Of a DNA stretch of 64,000 nucleotides, positions 54,509 to 61,817 are shown piece by piece. Below the pieces are notes generated by a model. The model was not told the DNA's origin. It worked only from the letters and a program-made list of their open reading frames with translations, and ran no database searches. Numbering within the stretch: the stretch's first letter is position 1; each line of letters begins with the position of its first letter. The translations under genes and the position numbers were made by a program. This DNA is from Variovorax sp. dw_308 (GTDB lineage: Bacteria > Pseudomonadota > Gammaproteobacteria > Burkholderiales > Burkholderiaceae_C), in NCBI RefSeq assembly GCF_019207085.1, contig NZ_JAATOM010000002.1, forward strand, positions 558,001 through 622,000, written 5' to 3'.

Positions 54509-55696
54509 ATGACGCAAGCAGTCGTCGTTGCCGGAGTCGGCATGATTCCTTTCAAGAAGCCGGGCGCCAGTGGCAGCTACATCGAGATGGGCGCCGAGGC
54601 GGCCCGCCTCGCGCTCGCCGATGCGGGCATCGGCTACGAGCTGATCCAGCAGGCCTATGTCGGCTATGTCTATGGCGACTCGACCAGCGGCCAGTCGGCC
54701 CTGTACGAGGTCGGACTGACCGGCATCCCGGTCGTCAACGTCAACAACAACTGCTCGACCGGTTCCACCGCCCTCTTCCTCGCGCGCCAGGCCGTGGAAA
54801 GCGGCGCGGTCGACTGCGCCCTGGCGCTGGGCTTCGAGCAGATGCAGCCGGGCGCGCTGGGCAACATGTACAACGACCGGCCCGCTGCCATGGGCAACTG
54901 CTTTGCGGTCGCGGACACGCTTGCCGGCGACGTGCCCGACATGCCCATGGCGATCCGCATGTTCGGCGGCGCCGGCCGCGAGCACATGCAGAAGTACGGC
55001 ACGCAGCTGGAGACCTTTGCCGCCATCCGCGCCAAGGCCAGCCGCCACGCCGCCAACAACCCGCTGGCCCTCTTCCGCAAGGAAGTCACCGTGGACGACG
55101 TGATGAACGACATGATGGTCTGGCCCGATGTCATGACCCGCCTGATGGCCTGCCCGCCGACCTGCGGCGGTGCCGCGGCAATCATCGTCTCGGAGCGCTT
55201 CGCGAAGAAGCACGGCCTGCGCACCGACGTGTGCATCCTGGCCCAAGCCATGACCACCGACGGCGTGAGCTCCTACGAGCCGCCGTCGATGATCAAGATG
55301 GTCGGCTTCGACATGGCGAAGTCGGCGGCGCAACAGGTCTACGAGAAGGCCGGCGTGGCACCGGAGGACATCCGCGTGGCCGAGCTGCACGACTGCTTTG
55401 CCCACAACGAACTGCTCACCTACGAAGCGCTGGGCTTCTGCCCCGAAGGCGGCGCCGAGAAGTTCGTCCAGGACGGCGACAACACCTACGGCGGCCAGGT
55501 CGTGACCAACCCCTCGGGCGGCCTGCTGTCCAAGGGCCATCCGCTGGGCGCCACCGGGCTGGCGCAGTGCTACGAATTGACCCACCAGCTGCGCGGCACG
55601 GCCGAGGCGCGGCAGGTGCAAGGCGCCGAACTGGCGCTCCAGCACAACCTGGGCTTGGGCGGAGCCTGCGTGGTCACCCTGTACGGCCGCGGCTGA
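54509..55696 (+). CDS. SCPx-type thiolase, paralogue 2
   Basis: A 395-residue thiolase closely similar to the one at 11385-12569. Both have VNNNCSTGSTALFLAR with the nucleophile Cys, ALALGFEQMQ, GGAGREHMQKYGT, KASRHAANNPLALF and GGLLSKGHPLGATGLAQCYE. They differ most around residues 115-150, where this one has NMYNDRPAAMGNCFAVADTL, a region that often lines the acyl pocket, so a different chain or step is likely. ATG at 54509 has CAGGAGATAGACCC upstream. It follows regulator 2 after 48 bases. Confidence 0.9.
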   Translation: MTQAVVVAGVGMIPFKKPGASGSYIEMGAEAARLALADAGIGYELIQQAYVGYVYGDSTSGQSALYEVGLTGIPVVNVNNNCSTGSTALFLARQAVESGAVDCALALGFEQMQPGALGNMYNDRPAAMGNCFAVADTLAGDVPDMPMAIRMFGGAGREHMQKYGTQLETFAAIRAKASRHAANNPLALFRKEVTVDDVMNDMMVWPDVMTRLMACPPTCGGAAAIIVSERFAKKHGLRTDVCILAQAMTTDGVSSYEPPSMIKMVGFDMAKSAAQQVYEKAGVAPEDIRVAELHDCFAHNELLTYEALGFCPEGGAEKFVQDGDNTYGGQVVTNPSGGLLSKGHPLGATGLAQCYELTHQLRGTAEARQVQGAELALQHNLGLGGACVVTLYGRG

Positions 55697-55729
55697 TTCC
55701 CTTCACTCTCTCCTGATCAAAACAAACAC

Positions 55730-56560
55730 ATGACCAAGCTCACTGGAAAAACTGCACTCGTCACCGGCTCGGGCCGCGGCATCGGCCGCGCCGTCGCCCT
55801 CAAGCTCGCCTCCGAAGGCGCCCGCGTGGTCGTCAACGACCTCGACGCCGAACCGGCCAACGAAGTGGTCGAGACCATCCGCGCCAATGGCGGCGAAGCC
55901 GTCGCCTGCGTCGGCAGCGTCACCGCGCCGGACTTCGCCGAACACTTCGTCAAGACGGCGGTCGACAACTACAAGAGCATCGACATCGTCGTCAACAACG
56001 CCGGCTACACCTGGGACAACGTGATCCAGAAGATGAGCGACGAGCAGTGGTACGCGATCATGGATTGCCACCTGACGGCGCCCTTCCGCATCCTGCGCGC
56101 GGCCTACCCCGTGATCAGCGCGGCCGCCAAGGCCGAGGCCGCCGACGGCAAGGAAGTGTTCCGCAAGGTGGTCAACATCTCGTCGATCGCCGCCGGCGGC
56201 AACGTGGGCCAGACCAACTACGCGTCGGCCAAGGCAGGCCTGACGGGCATGACCAAGACGCTGTCGCGCGAATGGGGCCGCTTGAAGGTCAACGTCAACG
56301 CTGTCGCCTTCGGCCACATCGAGACGCGCCTGACGCAGGCCCTGGCCGGCAGCGACAGCAAGACCGTGAGCATCGAGGGGCGCGAGATCAAGGTCGGCAT
56401 TCAGCAGTCCATGATCGACGCCAGCAAGCAGGTGATCCCGCTGGGCCGCCCGGGCACGGCCGAGGAGGCAGCGGACGCCGTCTACCTGTTTTGCGCGCCC
56501 GAATCGAACTACGTCTCGGGCCAGGTGCTGGTCTGCGGCGGCGGCTTCGGCAACGTCTGA
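55730..56560 (+). CDS. SDR 3-hydroxyacyl-CoA dehydrogenase, paralogue 2
   Basis: A 276-residue SDR of exactly the same length as the one at 13505-14335 and very similar to it: TGSGRGIGRAVALKLASEGA, NNAGYTWDNVIQKMSDEQW, KEVFRKVVNISS and YASAKAGLTGMTK with the catalytic Tyr and Lys, and ESNYVSGQVLVCGGG at the end. It follows the thiolase by 33 bases, so a thiolase-SDR pair is present twice in the window. No second MaoC pair accompanies it; the first pair may serve both. Confidence 0.9.
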   Translation: MTKLTGKTALVTGSGRGIGRAVALKLASEGARVVVNDLDAEPANEVVETIRANGGEAVACVGSVTAPDFAEHFVKTAVDNYKSIDIVVNNAGYTWDNVIQKMSDEQWYAIMDCHLTAPFRILRAAYPVISAAAKAEAADGKEVFRKVVNISSIAAGGNVGQTNYASAKAGLTGMTKTLSREWGRLKVNVNAVAFGHIETRLTQALAGSDSKTVSIEGREIKVGIQQSMIDASKQVIPLGRPGTAEEAADAVYLFCAPESNYVSGQVLVCGGGFGNV

Positions 56561-56732
56561 GCCAGGATCGCCTCGGAATGGGTCGACAGGTGCTGCAGAG
56601 ATGATGCCGAAAGGCTGATCCATGCGCACCGCGCGCTCCCGAACCTCGGGCGAAACTTCACTGACATCCTCATGGCTCCATCCCCTCAAGGATCGGAGCC
56701 TCCTCGAAAAGCGCGGCGGTTCAGGGGCCGAA

Positions 56733-58070
56733 TTACTCAACGGACCTCGACGTACCCAGCCATTGGCCAATATGCGTGAGGACGGCGAGCTTGACCTCGC
56801 TCTCGGCGTCTGAGGCTGCGCGGGTCCTGAGCATCTTTTGGATCAGGGCCTCGCTCGCGGAACGCAGGACTTCTTTCGCATGCGTCGCTTTGCCGATCTG
56901 GGTCGCGATCGACCCGGTGCCCATGCAGTTGGTCAGGCCCTTGTCCACTTGAACCTTGTGGATCTCGCTCGCGGTGCCTAACGCAACGACGCCTGTGCCC
57001 TCGGTGTCCTCGGTATCGTCCGTATCGATCTCGCCGGGGAGCTTTTCCTTGCTCCGGCCGAGAGGGGCCTTGGTTTTCTCACTCAATTGAGTCGAGATCT
57101 TCTTGCCGACCTTGCCGTCCTTGCCGGTGTCTTCCTGGCCGAAGTAAATCACGCAGTTGCTGGATTTCGTCACCGAGAGAAAACCGGTGCACCCCTTGCA
57201 CGGTGTGAGCGTCGAGAAGATGACGCTGTTTTCGGGCACCTTGGTCGCCGTGAGATTGTTGCGGAAGTAGGACAGCAGCATGTTGACCTCGGCGTGCCGG
57301 AACGACCCGGTGTTGATGCCCGCGGCGAGGATCTGCCCCTGGTCGCTCACGAGCAAGGTGCCCACGTAGTTCTTCAACCCTTCGTAGCCCTCGGCCGAGC
57401 TGATGTCCACCAGCGAGTAGGTGGCCAGCATGTAGTACCGAAGCGCGCGGGCCAGGCCCTTCTTGCGGCTGCCGGGCGGGAGGTCGAGATCTTTGCTGAG
57501 GCCTGCCGCCGCTGCGTAGAGGCCGCCGTCCGGGAGGGGGGCTTTCAGCGCGAGTGCGGCAATCTGGCGGGGCCACTTCTTGACGCTTTGAAAGGCCAGT
57601 GTCACGCCGACCGCTCCGTCACCCTCGTTGGGCTTCAGTTGGTTCATCAACTTCACCTTCATCTTTGGATAGTGCTTGATCCAAAGCGCATCCGCGTGGT
57701 TGGTGTAGACCGTTGCGTGGTTCGACTTCGCCTTGCCCAGTATTGCGTTGACCACTGCGGGCCGCGCCAGGTTGGTCGACTTATAGAACTTGAACTCGGT
57801 GCCATCGATGTAGCCCGCCACATTGTCGCCGCCCGTCGGGCTCGTGATGGCGGGGTCTTGGCTCAACTCGTAGAGCGTTTCCAGCAGGTCTTGGTTTCCG
57901 GTGTAGGTGACTCCCGTGTGCACCAAGTTGCTGCATGCCACGCCTGGTGGCCGGTTGCCTCCGACGAAAAGGGTGCCAATCTTAAAAGTTTTCAGTTTGT
58001 CGAGTTGAACCTTCGGGCCCTTGATCCGCGTGTTGCAAGTGCTGCACTTGAACATATAGAACTGTGGCAT
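56733..58070 (-). CDS. Bd3614-like nucleic-acid-type deaminase
   Basis: A 445-residue protein with a cytidine-deaminase-fold core. The zinc motif HAE is at residues 259-261 (GSFRHAEVNMLLSYF), and the PCxxC is at 290-294 (TLTPCKGCTGFL). N-terminal CSTCNTR (9-15) may bind a second metal. The ~230 residues before the core include a helical region KKGLARALRYYMLATYSLVD. The layout fits the Bd3614-like deaminases described among bacterial toxin-type deaminases. ATG at 58070 has an AGGAGGG ribosome site; longer readings are not needed. Base use is lower in GC than the catabolic genes (32 G+C in the 60 bases from 57121). No neighbouring immunity gene is recognised. Role may be toxin, defence or editing. 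Confidence 0.75.
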   Translation of the reverse strand: MPQFYMFKCSTCNTRIKGPKVQLDKLKTFKIGTLFVGGNRPPGVACSNLVHTGVTYTGNQDLLETLYELSQDPAITSPTGGDNVAGYIDGTEFKFYKSTNLARPAVVNAILGKAKSNHATVYTNHADALWIKHYPKMKVKLMNQLKPNEGDGAVGVTLAFQSVKKWPRQIAALALKAPLPDGGLYAAAAGLSKDLDLPPGSRKKGLARALRYYMLATYSLVDISSAEGYEGLKNYVGTLLVSDQGQILAAGINTGSFRHAEVNMLLSYFRNNLTATKVPENSVIFSTLTPCKGCTGFLSVTKSSNCVIYFGQEDTGKDGKVGKKISTQLSEKTKAPLGRSKEKLPGEIDTDDTEDTEGTGVVALGTASEIHKVQVDKGLTNCMGTGSIATQIGKATHAKEVLRSASEALIQKMLRTRAASDAESEVKLAVLTHIGQWLGTSRSVE

Positions 58071-58440
58071 TGAGAACCCTCCTGTGAGTCTTGATGCCTG
58101 CTTGCAAGAAGCCAGCATCAGCCTACGAGCGACAAAGCACGCAGCACCACTGCGTGCACCGAGGTGGACAACAGATCGAGGCACTAGCGAAGGACGCTGC
58201 GGTGACCGACACGCCCGCCTGCGCCGTGCGCCCAAGAGAGCGAAAGATAACGCCGATCAGCGTCGTCAGGTGGGTGGCGATGGTCTCACATGCGGCGGCA
58301 GCGCGGCTGAGCAGACAGGCAATATGGTCGATGACGGTCGCACCCACCAGAGCGGTGCCGATGGCGCCCAACAGCACATCCTTGGCCGGGCATAGCCAGC
58401 GATCGACAATCGCATCCGCCACATGCCTGGCCGCTGGTCG

Positions 58441-58578
58441 CCGACCATCATCGGCGCGCCTCGACTCGGGCGCTACCAGCTGTTCGGCAACCTCTTCCCG
58501 CGCATCGTCATGACGTAGATCTCGCCGTTCGGCCAGGACGGACCCTACGCCGCCATGGCGGGAAGCGAGCTGATCGTC
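58441..58578 (+). pseudogene. CoA-transferase (CaiB/BaiF) fragment with in-frame stop
   Basis: In one frame the DNA reads FPRIVMT, then a TAG stop at 58516-58518, then ISPFGQDGPYAAMAGSELI. This is a characteristic internal block of class III CoA-transferases (normally RLVMTSISPFGQTGPYA). Nothing of the rest of that gene is recognisable on either side. It runs straight into a different protein family at about 58579, so this is a junction of broken pieces. Confidence 0.6.
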
Positions 58579-59172
58579 TTCAAAGAGATGCGGGAAAAGG
58601 GCGTTGACGTGGTCGTTACCGGCACATCGACGGCAGCACATGCGGTGGTGGAGGCGGGAGGAAACATCCCCGTCGTCACGTTCGGAATCAACGACCCGCT
58701 GCGAACCGGCCTCGTCGCGAGCTTCGCCCATCCAGGCGGGCAGGTCACTGGAATGTCGAACTTCGCCGGCGACCTCGTGCCGAAGCGGATCGAGCTGTTC
58801 AAGGCCGCGGTCCCGGCCATCTCCAAGATCGCATTGGCCCGCTGCCCGGAATGCGGTCGGCAGTCGGGCCTCAGCAAGTCAAGCATCGACGCGGCTTTCG
58901 AGAACTACAGTGAAAACGCGCGATCGCTGGGTCTCACCTTGATTCCATTGGACATCGACGCGGCTACTGATTTCCCGGCGGCAGCCGCGTTAGTCAAGCG
59001 GGAGCAAGCCGACGGCGTACTTCTCATGCCAACCCAGATCAACGCGAAGCTACGAGACGACTGGGTTGCATTTGAGACAGCGCAACGAGTACCTGTGATG
59101 GGGGACTATCGCGGCTATGGGTGCCTCCTCTCGTTCGGACCCGATCCCGCAGAGCGCGCTCCTTCAGGCTGA
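58579..59172 (+). pseudogene. ABC substrate-binding protein (ABC_sub_bind/TrpX type) fragment
   Basis: About 198 residues matching the middle of this periplasmic binding-protein family: KGVDVVVTGTSTAAHAVVEA, IPVVTFGINDPLRTGLVASF, HPGGQVTGMSNFAGDLVPKR, then a second lobe with ADGVLLMPTQINAK. The signal peptide and first strands are missing, replaced by the CoA-transferase fragment, and the C-terminus stops after SFGPDPAERAPSG where about 60-80 more residues would be expected. It is therefore truncated at both ends. The continuous frame could be translated from ATG at 58555 but is unlikely to give a working receptor. Confidence 0.65.
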
Positions 59173-59177
59173 CGAAG

Positions 59178-59444
59178 TCATATCGTGAGTCTCTTGGACT
59201 GCAAGACTGAAGTGCCGCATAGCAAAAAACGAAGCGGCAGATCGAGCCTTTGTACGACCGCCTCGAAAAACCGCGTCGCCACTCGTTGCCCACCCCAGCA
59301 GCGTGGGAAGCGCTCGACCTGGCTCCAGTCAATCGAATCGGCCAATTCAGACCGGCGCGTAGAAGCCAAGTTCCAGCCTTCGTTGATTGCGAATTCGATG
59401 GCTCGCTTGGGATGCGTGGGATAGGTTGATGAAGGCACTTCCAT
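59178..59444 (-). CDS. short hypothetical frame
   Basis: A possible 88-residue protein starting at ATG 59444. It has protein-like composition (RAIEFAINEGWNLASTRRSE, then SQVERFPRCWGG and RFFEAVVQRLDLPLRFLL) but I recognise no family and see no convincing ribosome site. It could be the remnant of a gene or a small partner of the deaminase. The rest of the 59173-59550 stretch holds nothing I can name. Confidence 0.22.
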   Translation of the reverse strand: MEVPSSTYPTHPKRAIEFAINEGWNLASTRRSELADSIDWSQVERFPRCWGGQRVATRFFEAVVQRLDLPLRFLLCGTSVLQSKRLTI

Positions 59445-59550
59445 ACCCGCCAAGTCAACACAACGATCCGTTCGCCGCCCCGAGGCACCAACGCCGACGC
59501 CACTCACGGAACTTCAAGAATGGATCGAGACAGATCTAACAAAATGACAA

Positions 59551-59582
59551 AAGGGTTAGCAGGTGCTTACCTGCTAACCCTT
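59551..59582 (-). terminator. rho-independent terminator of tRNA-Lys
   Basis: A perfect 14-bp stem (59551-59564 with 59569-59582; AAGGGTTAGCAGGT and its complement) with a 4-base loop. On the minus strand it starts 8 bases after the tRNA 3-prime end and is followed by TTGTCATTTTG. Confidence 0.9.
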
Positions 59583-59590
59583 GTCTTTTC

Positions 59591-59666
59591 TGGTAGGACG
59601 TACTGGATTCGAACCAGTGACCAACGGATTAAAAGTCCGCTGCTCTACCAACTGAGCTAACGTCCC
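59591..59666 (-). tRNA. tRNA-Lys (anticodon TTT)
   Basis: A 76-base tRNA on the minus strand. The anticodon loop reads CTTTTAA, giving anticodon TTT for lysine, within the GCGGA/TCCGT stem. The D arm has AGCTCAGTTGGTAGAGC, the T arm GGTTCGAATCC, and the 3-prime CCA is encoded. The GGGACGT acceptor arm pairs with ACGTCCT, with one G-T pair. It borders the mosaic region to its left, as tRNA genes often border acquired DNA, but no duplicated 3-prime end or integrase gene was found here. Confidence 0.97.
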
Positions 59667-59709
59667 ACTCTTGTTTCTTCACCGCGCATCAAACGCGGCA
59701 AAGCCAAAG

Positions 59710-59715
59710 ATTATA
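59710..59715 (-). promoter_or_regulatory. -10 box of the tRNA-Lys promoter overlapping the tcdA stop
   Basis: TATAAT on the minus strand, about 44 bases before the tRNA. It overlaps the last codon and TAA stop of tcdA (the CTA TAA of the coding end). No perfect -35 is visible at 16-18 bases. A CCGCG/CGCGG hairpin lies between this box and the tRNA. Confidence 0.5.
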
Positions 59716-60520
59716 GCTTGCCGTCTTGCGCGATTTGATCGAGCGCCCAGCCTGCAGCGCATTGACCAAAAGTCGCGGTGACGCTCACCACCGAGCCGTA
59801 GCCGTGACAGTTGAGGCTGCCGTCGCCCTCCTCGACGGCGCACGACGCATCGGGCGGCGCGACCGCCTCGCGGCTGAAGACGCAGGTCACGCCGATCTTC
59901 TTGCCTTCGCGCGGCGCACCGTGCAATCTGCGCAGGCGATTGCGCATCTGCGCCAGCAACGGGTCGTGCGTGACCATGGCGATGTCATCGATCTCGACCT
60001 TGTGCGCAAGGCGCTTGCCGCCCGCCGCGCCCACCGCGATGAAGCGATGCTTGCCGGCCCGCGCCCACACCGCCATCGCGAGCTTGGCCCGCACTTCGTC
60101 GCAAGCGTCGATCACGGCATTCAACGGACCGTGCGCTTGCTCCGACCGAGCGAGCAGCGCGGCCCAGTTGTCCGGCTCGACGAAGTCGTCGATCGCCAGC
60201 ACCCGGCAGTCGGGATTGATGTGCGCGATGCGGCTGGCCATCGCTTCCACCTTGGCCTGCCCAACCGTGTCGTCGAGCGCGTGGATCTGGCGGTTGATGT
60301 TCGATTCGGAGATGTGGTCCAGGTCCACCAGCGTCAGCCTGCCCACGCCACTGCGGGCCAAGGCCTCGACGGCCCACGACCCCACGCCGCCGATGCCCAC
60401 CACCATCACATGCGCATGGCGGATGCGCGTGGCGCCCGGCACGCCGTACAGCCGCTCGAGCCCACCGAAGCGCCGCGCCAGGTCGGCAGCCGCCTCGGGG
60501 GATTCGACAGCATCGGGCAA
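59711..60520 (-). CDS. tcdA: tRNA threonylcarbamoyladenosine dehydratase TcdA
   Basis: A 269-residue E1-like enzyme (YgdL/CsdL family) that makes the cyclic t6A in tRNAs reading ANN codons, using ATP. It begins with LARRFGGLERLYG, then VMVVGIGGVGSWAVEALARSG as the nucleotide-binding loop, LVDLDHISESNINRQIHAL with the Arg/Asp contacts, and IDACDEVRAKLAM. C-terminal GYGSVVSVTATFGQCAAGWA matches the family end. The start is TTG at 60520, as no in-frame ATG precedes the conserved part; the length then agrees with the family. tRNA-Lys, whose codons are ANN, lies just downstream, a fitting but probably accidental neighbour. Confidence 0.93.
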   Translation of the reverse strand: MPDAVESPEAAADLARRFGGLERLYGVPGATRIRHAHVMVVGIGGVGSWAVEALARSGVGRLTLVDLDHISESNINRQIHALDDTVGQAKVEAMASRIAHINPDCRVLAIDDFVEPDNWAALLARSEQAHGPLNAVIDACDEVRAKLAMAVWARAGKHRFIAVGAAGGKRLAHKVEIDDIAMVTHDPLLAQMRNRLRRLHGAPREGKKIGVTCVFSREAVAPPDASCAVEEGDGSLNCHGYGSVVSVTATFGQCAAGWALDQIAQDGKL

Positions 60521-60547
60521 TGTCGCGTTATCCAGAACGAAGCCCTG

Positions 60548-61288
60548 CTACTTCAAGCGGGCCAGCCGCTCTTTTGCAGCCGAGGCCGCTTCCGACTGCG
60601 GGTAGGCCTTGATCAGGTCATCCAGCGTACGGCGCGCGGCCTTGGTGTCCTTCAGTTCGATCTGGCAGTTGGCGATCGACAGCACCGCCTCGGGCGCCTT
60701 GGCATGGTCCGGCGCCAGCGAGAGCATCGAGCGGAAATTGGCGATCGCCTCGTTGTAGTTGCGCGTGGCGTACTGCGCATTGCCGAGCCAGAACAGCGCC
60801 GACGGGTTGTAGCCGCTCTGCGGATAGCGCTTGATGAAGTCCGCGAATGCCGATTGCGACTGCGCGAACTGGCCCGCACGGAAGATGCCGAGCGCCGCGT
60901 CGAAGTCGGACTTCTCGCGCGGATCGGCCGTGAACTCGCGCCCGTCCACGTTCACCGGCGCGGGCTCGCTCTTCTTCAGCTTGTCGTCCACAGCCTGCTG
61001 TCGCAACTGCATGTCGGAGACCGTCTTGGCAAGTTGCTCGTTCTGCCCCGTCAGGCGCGCAACGTCGCCGCGCAGTCCCTCGATCTGGTTCTGCAGTTCC
61101 AGCACCGAGCGCGAATTCTGCTGGCTCGCTGCCTCGTATTGCGTGCGCATCGTCTCGACGCGCTGGCGCAGGTCGAGGATCGCGCGGCGCGCTTCATCGT
61201 CTTCGAAGAGCGCTGCGTGCGCACCGAGCGAGGCACACATGACAACGGCGGCGCAAGCCACGCGCCGCAAACTCAATGCGGGGCTCAT
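60548..61288 (-). CDS. cpoB: cell-division coordinator CpoB (YbgF)
   Basis: A 246-residue periplasmic protein that links peptidoglycan synthesis with the Tol-Pal machine during outer-membrane constriction. It has a signal peptide ending AHA|ALF, a coiled coil at about residues 35-100 (RAILDLRQRVETMRTQYEAA, QNQIEGLRGDVARLTGQNEQ), and three C-terminal TPR repeats (FDAALGIFRAGQFAQSQSAF, ALFWLGNAQYATRNYNEAIA, ANCQIELKDTKAARRTLDDL). ATG at 61288 overlaps the pal stop by one base (TGATG), so it is coupled to pal. Confidence 0.95.
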   Translation of the reverse strand: MSPALSLRRVACAAVVMCASLGAHAALFEDDEARRAILDLRQRVETMRTQYEAASQQNSRSVLELQNQIEGLRGDVARLTGQNEQLAKTVSDMQLRQQAVDDKLKKSEPAPVNVDGREFTADPREKSDFDAALGIFRAGQFAQSQSAFADFIKRYPQSGYNPSALFWLGNAQYATRNYNEAIANFRSMLSLAPDHAKAPEAVLSIANCQIELKDTKAARRTLDDLIKAYPQSEAASAAKERLARLK

Positions 61289-61797
61289 CAACGGTACGAA
61301 ATCTCGGCGCGGCGGTTTTGCGCCCATGCTTGCTCACCCGAGCCCGCAACGGCCGGCTTTTCCTTGCCGAAGCTGATGGCCTCCACCTGCGTGTCCGCAA
61401 CGCCCAGCAAGGCGAGCGCACGGCGCACGGCTTCCGAGCGCTTCTGGCCCAGCGCGAGGTTGTACTCGCGGCCGCCGCGCTCGTCGGTATGGCCTTCGAT
61501 GAACACGTGGCGCGACGGATTCGCCTTGAGGAAGCGCGCGTGGCCGTCGATCAGCGACTGGAACTCGGGCTTCACGGTATAGCTGTCGAAGTCGAAGTAC
61601 ACGATGCGGGCGACGCCGACCGGGCCTTGCGCATTGAGCGAGCCCTGGTCGGCGTTGACCGGCGCCACGGCGCTCTGCCCGCCCTGCCCCGCGCCACCGC
61701 GCGCATCCGTCACGGGCACGTCGTTCAGCTTGGTGCTGGACGAGCATCCGGCGATCAAGGCCACTACGGCCAGCGAGTAAATCGTGCGTTTCAACAT
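61288..61797 (-). CDS. pal: peptidoglycan-associated lipoprotein Pal
   Basis: A 169-residue outer-membrane lipoprotein. The signal ends in LIAGC (Cys at 18). After a Gly/Ala-rich linker comes an OmpA-like peptidoglycan-binding domain: IVYFDFDSYTVKPEFQSLID, then HVFIEGHTDERGGREYNLAL with the Asp/Arg that bind diaminopimelate, GQKRSEAVRRAL, and a final NRRAEISYR. ATG at 61797 has GAGGAG upstream. It is 20 bases after tolB. Confidence 0.97.
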   Translation of the reverse strand: MLKRTIYSLAVVALIAGCSSSTKLNDVPVTDARGGAGQGGQSAVAPVNADQGSLNAQGPVGVARIVYFDFDSYTVKPEFQSLIDGHARFLKANPSRHVFIEGHTDERGGREYNLALGQKRSEAVRRALALLGVADTQVEAISFGKEKPAVAGSGEQAWAQNRRAEISYR

Positions 61798-61817
61798 TTG
61801 GAACTCCTCAGTGTTAA

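Noticed and set aside
58123..58731. A minus-strand frame with a hydrophobic stretch near the deaminase
   Set aside because: It covers the CoA-transferase and binding-protein fragments on the other strand, its first half is antisense-like, and no ribosome site or family was seen. A decayed membrane segment cannot be fully excluded.
59173..59590. Integration site duplication at tRNA-Lys
   Set aside because: I looked for a second copy of the tRNA 3-prime end to the left of 59591 and for an integrase gene and found neither, so an integrative element is not supported.
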